IMG/VR virus record: IMGVR_UViG_3300027710_001079
Span: 62,001-126,000 of that record
DNA from: a virus
Length of the DNA stretch: 64,000 bases
Strand: one strand, 5' to 3'
Positions within the stretch are counted from its first letter, which is position 1. Every line of letters begins with the position of its first letter. The translations under genes were made by a program, and so were the position numbers. Under the pieces are notes generated by a model. That model made no database searches and had not been told where the DNA came from. It worked only from the letters and a program-made list of their open reading frames with translations. Below, one piece after another: positions 1 through 8,167 of the stretch.

Positions 1-1835
1 AAGCCCACTGCATTGCGATCATTGTCAGCAGCACCTAAGTTACTGGTAAGGATAAGGATAGCATTGCGGCCGTCCGCCTTCTTGCCGTTAGATCCAGTAA
101 CATAACCGTTATCCATCATTTGTAGCAGTACATTGGCAACATCCGGATGTGCTTTTTCAATCTCATCAAACAACAAGATAGCATTTGGGTGCTCTTGCAG
201 TTTAGTAATCAACATACCTGCATTGTCTTCAAAACCAACATATCCAGGAGGGGCACCGATAAACTTAGCAACTGAGTGTTTCTCTTGGAATTCACTCATA
301 TCAAAGCGAACTAGTTCTACTCCCATACTTGCAGCCAATACTTTAGCAGTCTCAGTCTTACCTACACCTGTTGGACCTGTAAATAGGAAACTACCTACTG
401 GCTTGTTCAAGCTCTTCAAGCCTGCTTGTGCAATAAAGATTTTATCTAACAAGATTTCGATAGCAGTTTCTTGACCAAACACTTTGTTACGCATGTTCTT
501 GTCGAGATCTTTAAGATTCTTGTTTTCTTTTTGTGCAATTTGATCTAGCGGCAAACCAGTCAGTTTACTGACTTCAAACAAAATTTCATCGTGATCGACA
601 ATACCTTGTTCTTCGTCTCGTACTTTAAATCTAGCACACGCACAATCAATTAGGTCAATTGCTTTATCTGGTAATTTCTTATCAGTCATGTACTTGATAG
701 AATACTTTACGCTATCAATTACTGCTTGATTAGTGATCTTAACACCGTGATGTTGTTCATAATACTTTTTAAGACCTTTGATAATCTTAATAGCGGTAGC
801 TTCATCTGGCTCGTTTACTACAACACGTTGGAATCGACGCATTAGGGCACGATCCTTTTCAAAGTGTTTGCGGAACTCTTCCCATGTAGTTGATGCTACG
901 ACTTTGATAGTACCTTTGCCTAACGCTGGCTTGAGCATATTAGCCATGTCATTAGATCCACCGCTTGCTGATCCAGCACCGTTCATCATGTGTGCTTCGT
1001 CAATGAACAAGATACAGTTCTTTTTCTTTTCAAGTGCAGTAATTACCATCTTTAGGCGTTCTTCAAAGTCGCCTCGATATTTGCTACCTGCTAGCAAAGC
1101 ACTGATATCTAAACTGTAAACTGTGTGCCCTTGAATAAACTTAGGAACCTTGCCTTCTTCAATCTTACGTGCTAGACCTTCTGCAATAGCAGTCTTACCT
1201 ACACCCGGATCACCGATCAGCATGACATTTGATTTTTGACGGCGTGCTAGTGCAAGTTGAATTTCTTCAATTTCTTTCTCACGTCCAATAACTGGATCAA
1301 TCTTTTTCTGTTTAACTCTATTGGTTAAGTTTGCACAGTACTGAACAATCATCTTTTCTAGTTGATTGCCACCTACTTCACTAGCTTCACCGTCTTCGTT
1401 CAATGCACTGTTATTCAGGAATTCGATAAACTTGTCTTTATCGATTTTAGCCTTACGTAGGAAGAAGTTAGCAAAGCTCTTCTTTTCGCTAAAAATACTA
1501 ATGAAGCAGTCAACTGGTTCAATTACTGTACGCCCGCCAAACAATACTTGTGTAAAAGCACGATTCAACATACGTTCTACAGTGTTTGTTTTCTTTGGGC
1601 GATAATTTTCTTTGTCGGTTTTAATGTCGTTAAGATCATCTCGAATAAATTTTTCGAGGCTCTTCTTTAGCAGTTCGACTTCGGCACCAAACTCTTTCAG
1701 CATCCCTTTGAACTTTTCATCAGTTACCATACTGTACAAAAAGTGTTCCAGCGTGATATACTCATGTTTATGTTTGGCAGCAACCTCAATTGCACGTTCA
1801 AACATTCCTTCGAGATCGTTATTTGGTTCCAGCAT
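1..1835 (-). CDS. clpA: ClpA-type AAA+ unfoldase, 3' end cut by window edge
   Basis: About 611 codons are visible, read from the ATG at 1835 leftward with no stop before base 1. An N-terminal Clp repeat-like region (about residues 1-140) precedes a first AAA+ module with Walker A GDPGVGKT near residue 205 and a Walker B FIDEAH about 70 residues later. A second AAA+ module has Walker A GPTGVGKTE near residue 485 and LLFDEIEKAH. The two modules follow each other without the long coiled-coil M domain of ClpB, so this is ClpA/ClpC-like, an unfoldase that feeds a peptidase. A phage ClpP is encoded at 38289-38909, its likely partner. The ClpP-docking loop would lie beyond the edge and cannot be checked. 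The start overlaps the def stop by one base (TAATG), implying translational coupling. Confidence 0.93.
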   Translation of the reverse strand, partial: MLEPNNDLEGMFERAIEVAAKHKHEYITLEHFLYSMVTDEKFKGMLKEFGAEVELLKKSLEKFIRDDLNDIKTDKENYRPKKTNTVERMLNRAFTQVLFGGRTVIEPVDCFISIFSEKKSFANFFLRKAKIDKDKFIEFLNNSALNEDGEASEVGGNQLEKMIVQYCANLTNRVKQKKIDPVIGREKEIEEIQLALARRQKSNVMLIGDPGVGKTAIAEGLARKIEEGKVPKFIQGHTVYSLDISALLAGSKYRGDFEERLKMVITALEKKKNCILFIDEAHMMNGAGSASGGSNDMANMLKPALGKGTIKVVASTTWEEFRKHFEKDRALMRRFQRVVVNEPDEATAIKIIKGLKKYYEQHHGVKITNQAVIDSVKYSIKYMTDKKLPDKAIDLIDCACARFKVRDEEQGIVDHDEILFEVSKLTGLPLDQIAQKENKNLKDLDKNMRNKVFGQETAIEILLDKIFIAQAGLKSLNKPVGSFLFTGPTGVGKTETAKVLAASMGVELVRFDMSEFQEKHSVAKFIGAPPGYVGFEDNAGMLITKLQEHPNAILLFDEIEKAHPDVANVLLQMMDNGYVTGSNGKKADGRNAILILTSNLGAADNDRNAVG

Positions 1836-2335
1836 TACTTGTATTTCCTTTTGATTGATTTCTTAACCGCCAATGCCCACTTAAGAGCACTTGTTCTATT
1901 TTGAAATGTGATTCCTTCTAGATGATCAAATTCATGTAGAAAGCATCGGCATTCGTAACCAAAAAATTCAGCTTCTTGGGTTTCACCTTTTGAGTTTTGA
2001 AACCTAACAAGAATTCCTCTTGGTCTTTTTATTTTAGCATAAATGTTAGGAAAACTCAAGCATCCTTCCTCTTCTTCGAGCAAGTCGTCTGTTACTCCTG
2101 CGATAATTGGATTGAAAAATGCCTGTGCATGATCTCGATATTTCTGATGTCCCATGACAAACATGCGAGTTCTAACACCTATTTGATTAGCAGATAATCC
2201 AATGCCGCCATTGGCAAGCATAGTTTCGATCATGTCTTTCTCGAGTTGAACAGGATCAGTTAGTGGGTTTTCAAAATCAAATTCTGGCATTCTTTCAGCC
2301 AATATTGGGTCTGGATTTTTTATAATTGTTAACAT
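1835..2335 (-). CDS. def: peptide deformylase
   Basis: 166 residues, a normal length for a type-1 deformylase, which removes the N-formyl group from new proteins in the cytoplasm. All three family motifs are present: GIGLSANQIG (from residue 44), EGCLSFP with the metal ligand Cys92, and HEFDH with ligands His134 and His138 and catalytic Glu135. Nothing essential appears to be missing. Deformylases are known as auxiliary genes in several T4-like marine phages. The gene lies between dnaJ (gap of 8 bases) and clpA (1-base overlap), so the three form one protein-maturation operon. Confidence 0.95.
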   Translation of the reverse strand: MLTIIKNPDPILAERMPEFDFENPLTDPVQLEKDMIETMLANGGIGLSANQIGVRTRMFVMGHQKYRDHAQAFFNPIIAGVTDDLLEEEEGCLSFPNIYAKIKRPRGILVRFQNSKGETQEAEFFGYECRCFLHEFDHLEGITFQNRTSALKWALAVKKSIKRKYK

Positions 2336-2343
2336 AATAATAT

Positions 2344-3177
2344 TTAAGATGCAATTGACCTTAGCGTATTTTTTTGATACTCTGTAAGATTGTTTGGAAC
2401 AGATACCTTAATAAGTATCATATGATTTCCTTTAATGCCGGGATTGTTCATTACAGGCATTCCGTAACCTTGTATGCGTAAGAAAGAGTCTGGTTGAGTT
2501 CCTTCTTTTATTTGAACAGTTAGTTTATCACCACTGATTGTACTTACTTCAAGATCTTTACCTAGCATTGCATCCCAAGCTGTGATATTAATCTGTTCGA
2601 TAAGATCATTGCCGTTTCTTTGAAACCTTGAATGAGGGCGAATTCGTACTGACAACATTGCATCCCCAGGTGGAGCCCCTACAAATGAATTATCTCCTGC
2701 ACCGGCAATTCTTAACACTACTCCGTCATTAATGCCAGCGGGGATTTTAACTTCAAATGTTCTTTCTTGATAATTGCCTAAACGATAGCTGGCAATGATT
2801 TCTTTACCAGCAAATGCTTCCTCTAGGCTAATAACAGTTTCAAGATTTATGTTTTTATTACGTGGTGACCGTCTGCCAAACATTGCACCTATGTCCGGGC
2901 CAAAATGGTGAAAGAATTGTTCGAATCCCGGAGGAACTCCGCCAGTGTTTGCCTGTTGCCACCCACCAAGTGGATCTTGTCCAAACGGACTAGGATTGTC
3001 ATATGCTGCTCGCTTTTCTGGATCTCCTAGTGTGGCGTATGCTTCTTGAATTTTTTGGAAAGAGGCAGTATCACCGCCCTTGTCGGGATGGTGTTTTGAA
3101 GCCAGACTACGAAACGCTTTTTTAACTTCGTCTTGTGTTGCTTCTTTTGAGATGCCTAAAGTATTGTAATAGTCCAT
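2344..3177 (-). CDS. dnaJ: DnaJ/CbpA-like J-domain co-chaperone
   Basis: 277 residues. The J domain (about residues 2-65) has the HPD tripeptide at 30-32, which stimulates the DnaK ATPase. It is followed by a short Gly/Phe-rich linker (about 85-110) and a two-part C-terminal substrate-binding region. The CxxCxGxG zinc repeats of classical DnaJ are absent, so it is a type-B/CbpA-like protein. It presumably works with host DnaK, since no DnaK is seen here. It is the first gene of the dnaJ-def-clpA operon. The predicted transcript start (about 3188) gives a leader of only about 11 bases, and no clear Shine-Dalgarno site is seen. Confidence 0.9.
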   Translation of the reverse strand: MDYYNTLGISKEATQDEVKKAFRSLASKHHPDKGGDTASFQKIQEAYATLGDPEKRAAYDNPSPFGQDPLGGWQQANTGGVPPGFEQFFHHFGPDIGAMFGRRSPRNKNINLETVISLEEAFAGKEIIASYRLGNYQERTFEVKIPAGINDGVVLRIAGAGDNSFVGAPPGDAMLSVRIRPHSRFQRNGNDLIEQINITAWDAMLGKDLEVSTISGDKLTVQIKEGTQPDSFLRIQGYGMPVMNNPGIKGNHMILIKVSVPNNLTEYQKNTLRSIAS

Positions 3178-3181
3178 AAGA

Positions 3182-3210
3182 AAAGGTATAGTTTATTATA
3201 CTATACCTTT
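3182..3210. repeat. inverted repeat around the dnaJ promoter -10
   Basis: Ten-base arms AAAGGTATAG (3182-3191) and CTATACCTTT (3201-3210) are perfectly complementary around a 9-base centre holding the -10 hexamer. On the minus strand the second arm runs into TTTTCTT, so the hairpin could also act as a terminator for the lysis operon. Alternatively it is an operator for a dimeric repressor. Confidence 0.6.
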
Positions 3211-3223
3211 CTCTAATTGTCAA
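3195..3223 (-). promoter_or_regulatory. consensus sigma70-type promoter of dnaJ-def-clpA
   Basis: TTGACA (3223-3218, minus strand), a 17-base spacer and TATAAT (3200-3195): a perfect match to the sigma70 consensus. It lies 18 bases upstream of the dnaJ ATG. Confidence 0.88.
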
Positions 3224-3229
3224 CTAAGA

Positions 3230-3433
3230 TTATTTCTTAGGTGCTTTTTCTGGAACTTTTGTTCCTTCATGCTTTTCGTGTATTTTTACAGTCCTGCACT
3301 TTTCAACTTCTTTTTGGGTCTTTGCATCTGTAGTTTTAACACAAACTTTTTTAGTTTCTGGTTTAGCTTCTTGAGCCTGGACTCCTGTAGCTAATACTAA
3401 TGCTAGACCTGCGACAAAAATAATATTTTTCAT
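3230..3433 (-). CDS. small secreted, Lys-rich protein
   Basis: 67 residues. Residues 1-20 form a clear Sec signal peptide with a hydrophobic core ending in VQA|Q. The mature part is about 46 residues, rich in Lys and Glu, with two cysteines (KVCVK and EKCRT) that could form a disulphide. It is the last gene of the lysis operon. A periplasmic role is likely, but the function is not recognised. Confidence 0.7.
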   Translation of the reverse strand: MKNIIFVAGLALVLATGVQAQEAKPETKKVCVKTTDAKTQKEVEKCRTVKIHEKHEGTKVPEKAPKK

Positions 3434-3444
3434 AGTTTTTCCTT

Positions 3445-3975
3445 TTATAGTTCTGGATCTGGGCCTTGCATAGGACCCGGTTTACCACTGCTTGACACAA
3501 ATGTTGAGCTAGGAGTAAATGATGGCTGAGTTACTGGCGGCCTTGCTGCTGGTGCTCCGAAACTTGGGCCTGCTGCTGGTGCTCCGAAACTTGGCGTTGC
3601 TGCTGGTGAACCAAAGCTACTGGGTGTGCCGAAGCCTCCTGCTGACGGCGAGCCAAATGCTGGGCCGCCGGTTGTTGGTGCGGAGATGCCCCCGTTGTTT
3701 GCTCCATTTAATTTCTCCTGAGTTCGACCAAATGCTGCAATACCTAACACAGCACCCATTGCGATGTGGAATAATCCAGCACCCTGTAGTGTTAACGGAT
3801 TCCATTGTGTAATTTGTGTGCCTGTTGTAGTTTGTAATAAACTCCACAGTACTGGAAATATAACCATGTCCATAGTACAAACAACCATGTACATCCAACC
3901 CATCATTGGACGCCACTTGGAATTCATCCAATCTTCTTTTTTCTTTTCGCTTTCGCTTTTAACTTCTTCTGACAT
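3445..3975 (-). CDS. candidate holin (GTA-type 3TM-like) with low-complexity tail
   Basis: 176 residues. A charged start (to about residue 18) is followed by a KWRPMMGW stretch and two to three hydrophobic segments up to about residue 85. The pattern resembles the gene-transfer-agent 3TM holin family, a resemblance recalled and not searched. The remaining ~90 residues are Gly/Ala/Pro/Ser-rich with repeated SFGAPAAGP-like units, which is unusual for a holin. The location among endolysin and spanin genes supports a lysis role: holes in the inner membrane that set lysis time. It could instead be a structural membrane protein. Confidence 0.6.
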   Translation of the reverse strand: MSEEVKSESEKKKEDWMNSKWRPMMGWMYMVVCTMDMVIFPVLWSLLQTTTGTQITQWNPLTLQGAGLFHIAMGAVLGIAAFGRTQEKLNGANNGGISAPTTGGPAFGSPSAGGFGTPSSFGSPAATPSFGAPAAGPSFGAPAARPPVTQPSFTPSSTFVSSSGKPGPMQGPDPEL

Positions 3976-3984
3976 GATCGCCCC

Positions 3985-4503
3985 TTATAGTGTAATTGGT
4001 AGCCACAGCCATAGTGCTTGGCTGACAAACAAACTGCCCACAGAACCAACTACTAAGCTGATCCAAAACATTGGCATACTTACTGCTAATATGCTAGCAG
4101 TTAGTAATACAATAGCAATCTGTAGCACACTGCCGCCCCATGTAAACCATGGTGATTTCTCGCGAGCAACTGCACGCTCTGCTTCTAGTGCTTTAGCTTT
4201 CTCTGCTATTTCTTTCTTGTCTGCTTCCATTCGATCTTTTTCAGCTTCGAACTTGGCCTTAACTTTAGGATCAGTTGCACTGGCAGCGGCGGTTTCATAT
4301 AGAACGCCTCGCACATTTTTCGCCTGATACCAACTCCACTGATTATTGGCAGCAATAGTGTTGTTCATAATCTTGCTGCTGTTCTGTCCGCCGATCATAG
4401 TGCTGATGGCTAAGATAGCAGCAAGGATAACAATTACGAATCCTGCTTTATCTTTAATCTTTGCTTCACGCTCTGAACGTGATAGTGGTTTTACTTCTGA
4501 CAT
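3985..4503 (-). CDS. DUF4337-like membrane protein
   Basis: 172 residues. A hydrophobic segment near residues 21-38 is followed by a motif close to NNQWSWYQAKNVR, characteristic of DUF4337 proteins as I remember the family. A charged coiled-coil stretch (about 80-115) and two further membrane segments (about 120-170) follow. The function of the family is unknown. It is between the outer-membrane spanin and the holin candidate, so it could be a second holin or a lysis regulator. Confidence 0.65.
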   Translation of the reverse strand: MSEVKPLSRSEREAKIKDKAGFVIVILAAILAISTMIGGQNSSKIMNNTIAANNQWSWYQAKNVRGVLYETAAASATDPKVKAKFEAEKDRMEADKKEIAEKAKALEAERAVAREKSPWFTWGGSVLQIAIVLLTASILAVSMPMFWISLVVGSVGSLFVSQALWLWLPITL

Positions 4504-4530
4504 TGTCGCTCCTAATAAGTGTAGTGTTAA

Positions 4531-4800
4531 TTATTTATTTGAATTATCAAATATTCGTTTCTGCTCAGTGTACCATTCATTCCAACCTTCTACCTTTAAA
4601 CTGCATTGATAATAAAGTCCGTAATTCTCTACTACAGTTTTTAGCAAATCTGTTATAGCAGGCTTTGATGGGTCTGCTTTTTGTAAAGCCTGACACTTTT
4701 CTAAAAGTTCTTTAGGTGCTTCAGGCCATTTTTGTTTTACGGGTACCGCAGTGGAACACGCTGACAGAAAAAATACAAGTGCTAAAATACCGTATTTCAT
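4531..4800 (-). CDS. o-spanin-like lipoprotein (Rz1 type)
   Basis: 89 residues. A short signal peptide ends in the lipobox LSAC (Cys15), so the mature protein should be an outer-membrane-anchored lipoprotein. A proline-containing stretch follows, with one further cysteine near residue 36 and another near 66. The start overlaps the stop of the upstream membrane coiled-coil gene by four bases (ATGA). This pairing is the standard Rz/Rz1 arrangement, here in series and not nested. The spanin complex fuses inner and outer membranes at the end of lysis. Confidence 0.7.
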   Translation of the reverse strand: MKYGILALVFFLSACSTAVPVKQKWPEAPKELLEKCQALQKADPSKPAITDLLKTVVENYGLYYQCSLKVEGWNEWYTEQKRIFDNSNK

Positions 4801-5276
4801 TTCTTAGCTCCTTCTGCGGCTTTATTCATTTCAGTAGCAGCATTGTGTAACTCGATAATTTCTTTTGGAACTGGACAAGTTTCGATATATTTGACAATTT
4901 CTTCTTTCTTGATAATTTCTTTATCAATGTATTTTGTAATATATTCAGTCTTGCCTTTGACAAACTCTTTCTGTTTTACAATCTTTTCTTGTATAATAGT
5001 ATTTGTCTGTTTACTTTCTTGTTCGGCTATTACTAACTTAGCTTCTAATTCTTTTACTCGTGCTTCCCACTTTGCTTCATTGGCAATTACTCCTTGGAAG
5101 TAAACGCCCACTAACAAAGCTAAAATACCGCCAACCTGTAAAGGCAAGCGGTATGTAGAAACAAACGGAATAAACTTGAGAACAAATGATGCCAACACTG
5201 CTAGCACGCCTGCTATTAATACTAATGCCCAAAACCAATCAGGTAACAGGCCCAGCATCCAAGTTAATTGCCACAT
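4797..5276 (-). CDS. i-spanin-like membrane coiled-coil protein (Rz type)
   Basis: 159 residues. Two hydrophobic segments (about 14-38 and 46-65) precede a long, highly charged helical region rich in Glu and Lys (about 68-130) and a short tail with one cysteine (ETCPVP). That is the expected architecture of an inner-membrane spanin: membrane anchor plus periplasmic coiled coil. The gene begins one base after the endolysin stop and overlaps the lipoprotein gene that follows. A second membrane span is unusual for Rz. Confidence 0.7.
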   Translation of the reverse strand: MWQLTWMLGLLPDWFWALVLIAGVLAVLASFVLKFIPFVSTYRLPLQVGGILALLVGVYFQGVIANEAKWEARVKELEAKLVIAEQESKQTNTIIQEKIVKQKEFVKGKTEYITKYIDKEIIKKEEIVKYIETCPVPKEIIELHNAATEMNKAAEGAKK

Positions 5277-5277
5277 A

Positions 5278-5904
5278 TTAAGCTCCTAGTACATGTAGGG
5301 CGTGATTGTAATGTTTAATGCGATCTTCGAGACCAATAAAACCGCCGTTGATTTTTTTGGTCATTGTTTTGATATCGCCAGCATCCGCTTCTTTATTCAA
5401 TCCAGTGCTTTCCCAGAACCAACATGCCGATTGTACAGCACCTTCAAATGTTGCTAGGTATTCAGGGACTTCTTCAACTGACATTTCTAAACTGGCTGCA
5501 AACCAAGAATAGTTTTCTTTACCAGTTAACTGAATCAACCCACGACCGCAGTAACGGAATCCGTCACCGCTTGCTTCGTCGCCGTTACCCATACGATTAG
5601 CATACACTCTATTAGCAATTGCTTCTTGCTTGTTTGCATACCGTGCAGCTAATTCATCTGAAGGAAAATATTTAGGAAATACTTTTCTTAGAGTCACTGC
5701 ACGATAGTTTAAGTTTTCTTTTAATGCTCTGAAGCCGCCGCTTTCATGAGCACATTGAGCAACAAACGCTGCTACACGCTCCGGTGTGTTGATCTGATAC
5801 TCTGGCAAAATTGCACACAATGCATCATACCATTGATCCACATACGGATTACCGTGAATCATTTCTGCTAGATGTTCTTTTTTAAAATCAAATGTAAAGC
5901 TCAT
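5278..5904 (-). CDS. GH19-like endolysin (muramidase/chitinase fold)
   Basis: 208 residues, matching family-19 glycoside-hydrolase phage lysozymes. The AHESGGF motif places the likely catalytic Glu at 54, with a second acidic residue at Glu63 in ALKENLNY. The conserved GRGLIQLTGKENY stretch is near residues 119-131. The enzyme should cut peptidoglycan glycan strands. There is no signal peptide, so it needs a holin for export. The start has AAGAGGTAATA just upstream, a good ribosome-binding site. Confidence 0.9.
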   Translation of the reverse strand: MSFTFDFKKEHLAEMIHGNPYVDQWYDALCAILPEYQINTPERVAAFVAQCAHESGGFRALKENLNYRAVTLRKVFPKYFPSDELAARYANKQEAIANRVYANRMGNGDEASGDGFRYCGRGLIQLTGKENYSWFAASLEMSVEEVPEYLATFEGAVQSACWFWESTGLNKEADAGDIKTMTKKINGGFIGLEDRIKHYNHALHVLGA

Positions 5905-5906
5905 TA

Positions 5907-5954
5907 TTACCTCTTATGTTTTCCGCCGCATTTTGGGCATTCTTCTTGATCCAT
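5907..5954 (-). CDS. 15-codon mini-ORF with CPxCG-H motif
   Basis: The ATG overlaps the stop of the upstream gene (TAATG) and its TAA lies two bases before the endolysin ATG. The product, MDQEECPKCGGKHKR, contains a zinc-knuckle-like CPKCGGKH. It may be a real micro-protein, or mainly a coupling device that carries ribosomes from 5954-6700 to the endolysin start. Its last codons supply the endolysin ribosome-binding site. Confidence 0.35.
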   Translation of the reverse strand: MDQEECPKCGGKHKR

Positions 5955-6700
5955 TACCATCGTTCCTTTTTAAAAACTAATGCAGTGTCTCCATTACGAA
6001 CTAAAAATTTATCATTAATTTTATGTATTTCGTAAGGACCTAAATATTTTTCTAAGAAATTAACCTGGCTTTGACTAGCTTCGTCTAACTGAATAGCACC
6101 TTGTAAGCTATCTTGTATTTCTTGATACGGACCCATTGCTAATAGTTCTAAATTAACAGATCCTGAAAACGGCTTAGAAATAGTAACGCTGTGATTCTCG
6201 TCAATTTTTACAGAATCAAACGGAGTTTTATCAAAGAATTCTTTAATAGCGTCTCCTTTAATTTCTAGCATTTTATTTCTGTAATCTTCTTCAGACAACG
6301 GAATGTCTTCTTGGATTGCCTGTTCGCTAAATGCTCTGCTTTTTCCGCCTTTATGATATCGGTATCTCCAATCAACACTGTCGACTAGTTGTCCAACACC
6401 ACTTAACAAATCTCTAATTTGTCCAGGCAAATGTTTAGTTCTTTGTATTTCTACAAACACTTGATATTTGCCATCCTTTTCTTCTCCGCTGCTCATGTCA
6501 GCATCCAGTACAAAAGGATAACCCTTTTCAATAAATTCCATTAAATCGATAGCAGGATGCTTATCGTTAACTTTGAATCCTAAAACTAACACATCGGAGT
6601 CTTGTCCCATTTTGCTAGTATATTGATCAATAGTAAAAGTTGTATCTACAAATCCTTGCAGATCACCTCTTCTAAGACCTTCAAACAACCGGTGCTTCAT
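5954..6700 (-). CDS. conserved hypothetical, possible virion protein
   Basis: 248 residues from the ATG at 6700, chosen because GGAGGAG lies six bases upstream; a longer reading to 6751 has no such site and overlaps the previous gene more. No recognised motif, signal peptide or membrane segment. The sequence is mixed alpha/beta with a charged middle. It overlaps the end of the upstream gene by 20 bases and is read from the late promoter at 7259-7266, which fits a late or structural protein. Confidence 0.7.
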   Translation of the reverse strand: MKHRLFEGLRRGDLQGFVDTTFTIDQYTSKMGQDSDVLVLGFKVNDKHPAIDLMEFIEKGYPFVLDADMSSGEEKDGKYQVFVEIQRTKHLPGQIRDLLSGVGQLVDSVDWRYRYHKGGKSRAFSEQAIQEDIPLSEEDYRNKMLEIKGDAIKEFFDKTPFDSVKIDENHSVTISKPFSGSVNLELLAMGPYQEIQDSLQGAIQLDEASQSQVNFLEKYLGPYEIHKINDKFLVRNGDTALVFKKERW

Positions 6701-7241
6701 TAGGTGCTCCTCCTGCAACTTCGCCGCCTGCCGCGGCTTCTTCCCCACCACCAGCTACAGCCGCTTGATTCGCTTGCTGCAACTGTTCGTATTTTAGAGA
6801 ATCTGCTAACGCACTATTCTCTTTATCTTCATGTCCTTGGAAGATATCCTGCATTAATTTTTTAGGAATAGTAATAGTCACAATCCAAACAGGATGTGCA
6901 TCTAGTTTTCCTTTTTTAGTATTAGGTCTAAAATCATCTGGACTGTATACTTTTCTAGGAACAAGCAGATTGTCTTTCTGATAGGTGATTTTACAACCGT
7001 AGTCTAACAATCTTTCTCCGCCACTAGGATCGGGCATCTCTTCACGAGGCCACATAAACTTGCAGGTAACCGAATACCTGTTTACAGTAGGACCTTCGAT
7101 TAGTTCACCGTCTTCCCAGTTTTTAAACACATAGATATCTAACTCGTCGATTACACGTTCAAAGTCTTTTAGGATTTGAAACGCAGTGTCGTTAGAGCTT
7201 AGAGTCTGTACGTTTTTAATAATATCTACAATATCGTGCAT
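6681..7241 (-). CDS. hypothetical late protein with Gly/Ala-rich tail
   Basis: 186 residues. The first ~135 residues look like a folded domain with alternating beta strands. The last ~35 are Ala/Gly/Glu-rich and probably disordered. No family recognised. It is the first gene behind a perfect T4-type late promoter core; the predicted leader is about 12 bases. Confidence 0.7.
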   Translation of the reverse strand: MHDIVDIIKNVQTLSSNDTAFQILKDFERVIDELDIYVFKNWEDGELIEGPTVNRYSVTCKFMWPREEMPDPSGGERLLDYGCKITYQKDNLLVPRKVYSPDDFRPNTKKGKLDAHPVWIVTITIPKKLMQDIFQGHEDKENSALADSLKYEQLQQANQAAVAGGGEEAAAGGEVAGGAPNEAPVV

Positions 7242-7258
7242 AGGGGTTCTCTTTGTAA

Positions 7259-7266
7259 TATTTATA
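7259..7266 (-). promoter_or_regulatory. T4-type late promoter of the lysis operon
   Basis: Exact TATAAATA on the minus strand, 18 bases upstream of the ATG at 7241. With T4 spacing the transcript starts near 7253. The site lies inside an imperfect inverted repeat (GGGTTCT 7244-7250, AGAACCC 7276-7282). Confidence 0.75.
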
Positions 7267-7349
7267 CGATTCGAAAGAACCCTATTTGATTAGCTTTTTT
7301 ATACTCTTGAGTAAATATCTGTGCAGGTCGCTCACAAAGGAGGCATAAT

Positions 7350-8090
7350 TTGTCTAGAGCAAAACGTAAGGAAAGAGTAATGGCTCGTCCTGAACAAGGT
7401 CAAAATCTGATTCAAATGAATCAATATCTGCGTAAGAAAACACAGGTCAATATAGTTCCGCGAAATTTATCGCAGGAAACATACTTAGAACTGCTGAAAA
7501 ATCCTCGAAAATACATCATTTTTGCTATCGGTCCAGCCGGCACGGGTAAAACTATGCTAGCCGTTCAAATGGCTATTAAGTTGTTTAAAGAAGGTGCAAT
7601 CAGTAAAATCATTGTAACCAGACCTGCGGTTAGCGTGGATGAGGAACACGGTTTCTTACCGGGTGATTTGAATGCTAAGATGGCACCTTGGACAAGGCCC
7701 ATTTTCGATGTATTTGAGGAGTATTACCATCCAAAAGAAATAGCAGAAATGCTAGAGGATGGAGCGATTGAAATATCGCCGTTAGCTTATATGCGAGGCA
7801 GAACCTTTAAGAACGCCTTTGTCATTGCTGACGAAATGCAAAACGCCACACCGTCACAGATGAAAATGTTATTAACTAGATTAGGCGACAACAGTCGCAT
7901 GGTAGTCACAGGAGATTTGAATCAAGCGGACCGTCCTAGAGAGAACGGCTTGCTAGAATTTTGCAGTTTATACGCCCAAGGAGGTGAGTATCGTATGATT
8001 GCGATGGCAAGGTTTGAGACAAAAGACGTTGAGCGTCACCCTGTAGTTCGAGAAGTATTAAAGATCTATAAGGAATCAGATAACGAATAA
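7350..8090 (+). CDS. phoH: PhoH-like P-loop ATPase
   Basis: 246 residues. Walker A GPAGTGKT at residues 61-68, a TRPAVSVDEEHGFLPGD stretch that is diagnostic for PhoH, and Walker B leading to ADEMQNATP near residue 163. PhoH proteins are ATPases/putative RNA helicases common in marine phages; the phage role is unsettled. I place the start at the TTG at 7350 because a strong AAAGGAGG is six bases upstream. An in-frame ATG at 7380 is the alternative. This is one of the few plus-strand genes, transcribed away from the lysis operon. Confidence 0.93.
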   Translation: MSRAKRKERVMARPEQGQNLIQMNQYLRKKTQVNIVPRNLSQETYLELLKNPRKYIIFAIGPAGTGKTMLAVQMAIKLFKEGAISKIIVTRPAVSVDEEHGFLPGDLNAKMAPWTRPIFDVFEEYYHPKEIAEMLEDGAIEISPLAYMRGRTFKNAFVIADEMQNATPSQMKMLLTRLGDNSRMVVTGDLNQADRPRENGLLEFCSLYAQGGEYRMIAMARFETKDVERHPVVREVLKIYKESDNE

Positions 8091-8120
8091 ACACCACATT
8101 CGCTAAACATAAATCGTACG

Positions 8121-8167
8121 ATCAGGTAGTGTAACCGTTTATCCGGCCTGCACACTACCTGATTTCT
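8121..8167 (+). terminator. rho-independent terminator after phoH
   Basis: Twelve-base perfect stem (ATCAGGTAGTGT at 8121-8132 with its complement at 8152-8163), 19-base loop, then TTCTTTA. It separates phoH from the convergent clamp-loader gene. Confidence 0.85.

Noticed and set aside
133-1854. Plus-strand frames at the left end
   Set aside because: The minus strand encodes ClpA with both Walker motifs throughout.
3519-4327. Plus-strand frames and a second minus-strand frame across the holin and DUF4337 genes
   Set aside because: They lack ribosome sites and overlap genes with clear membrane or coiled-coil features.
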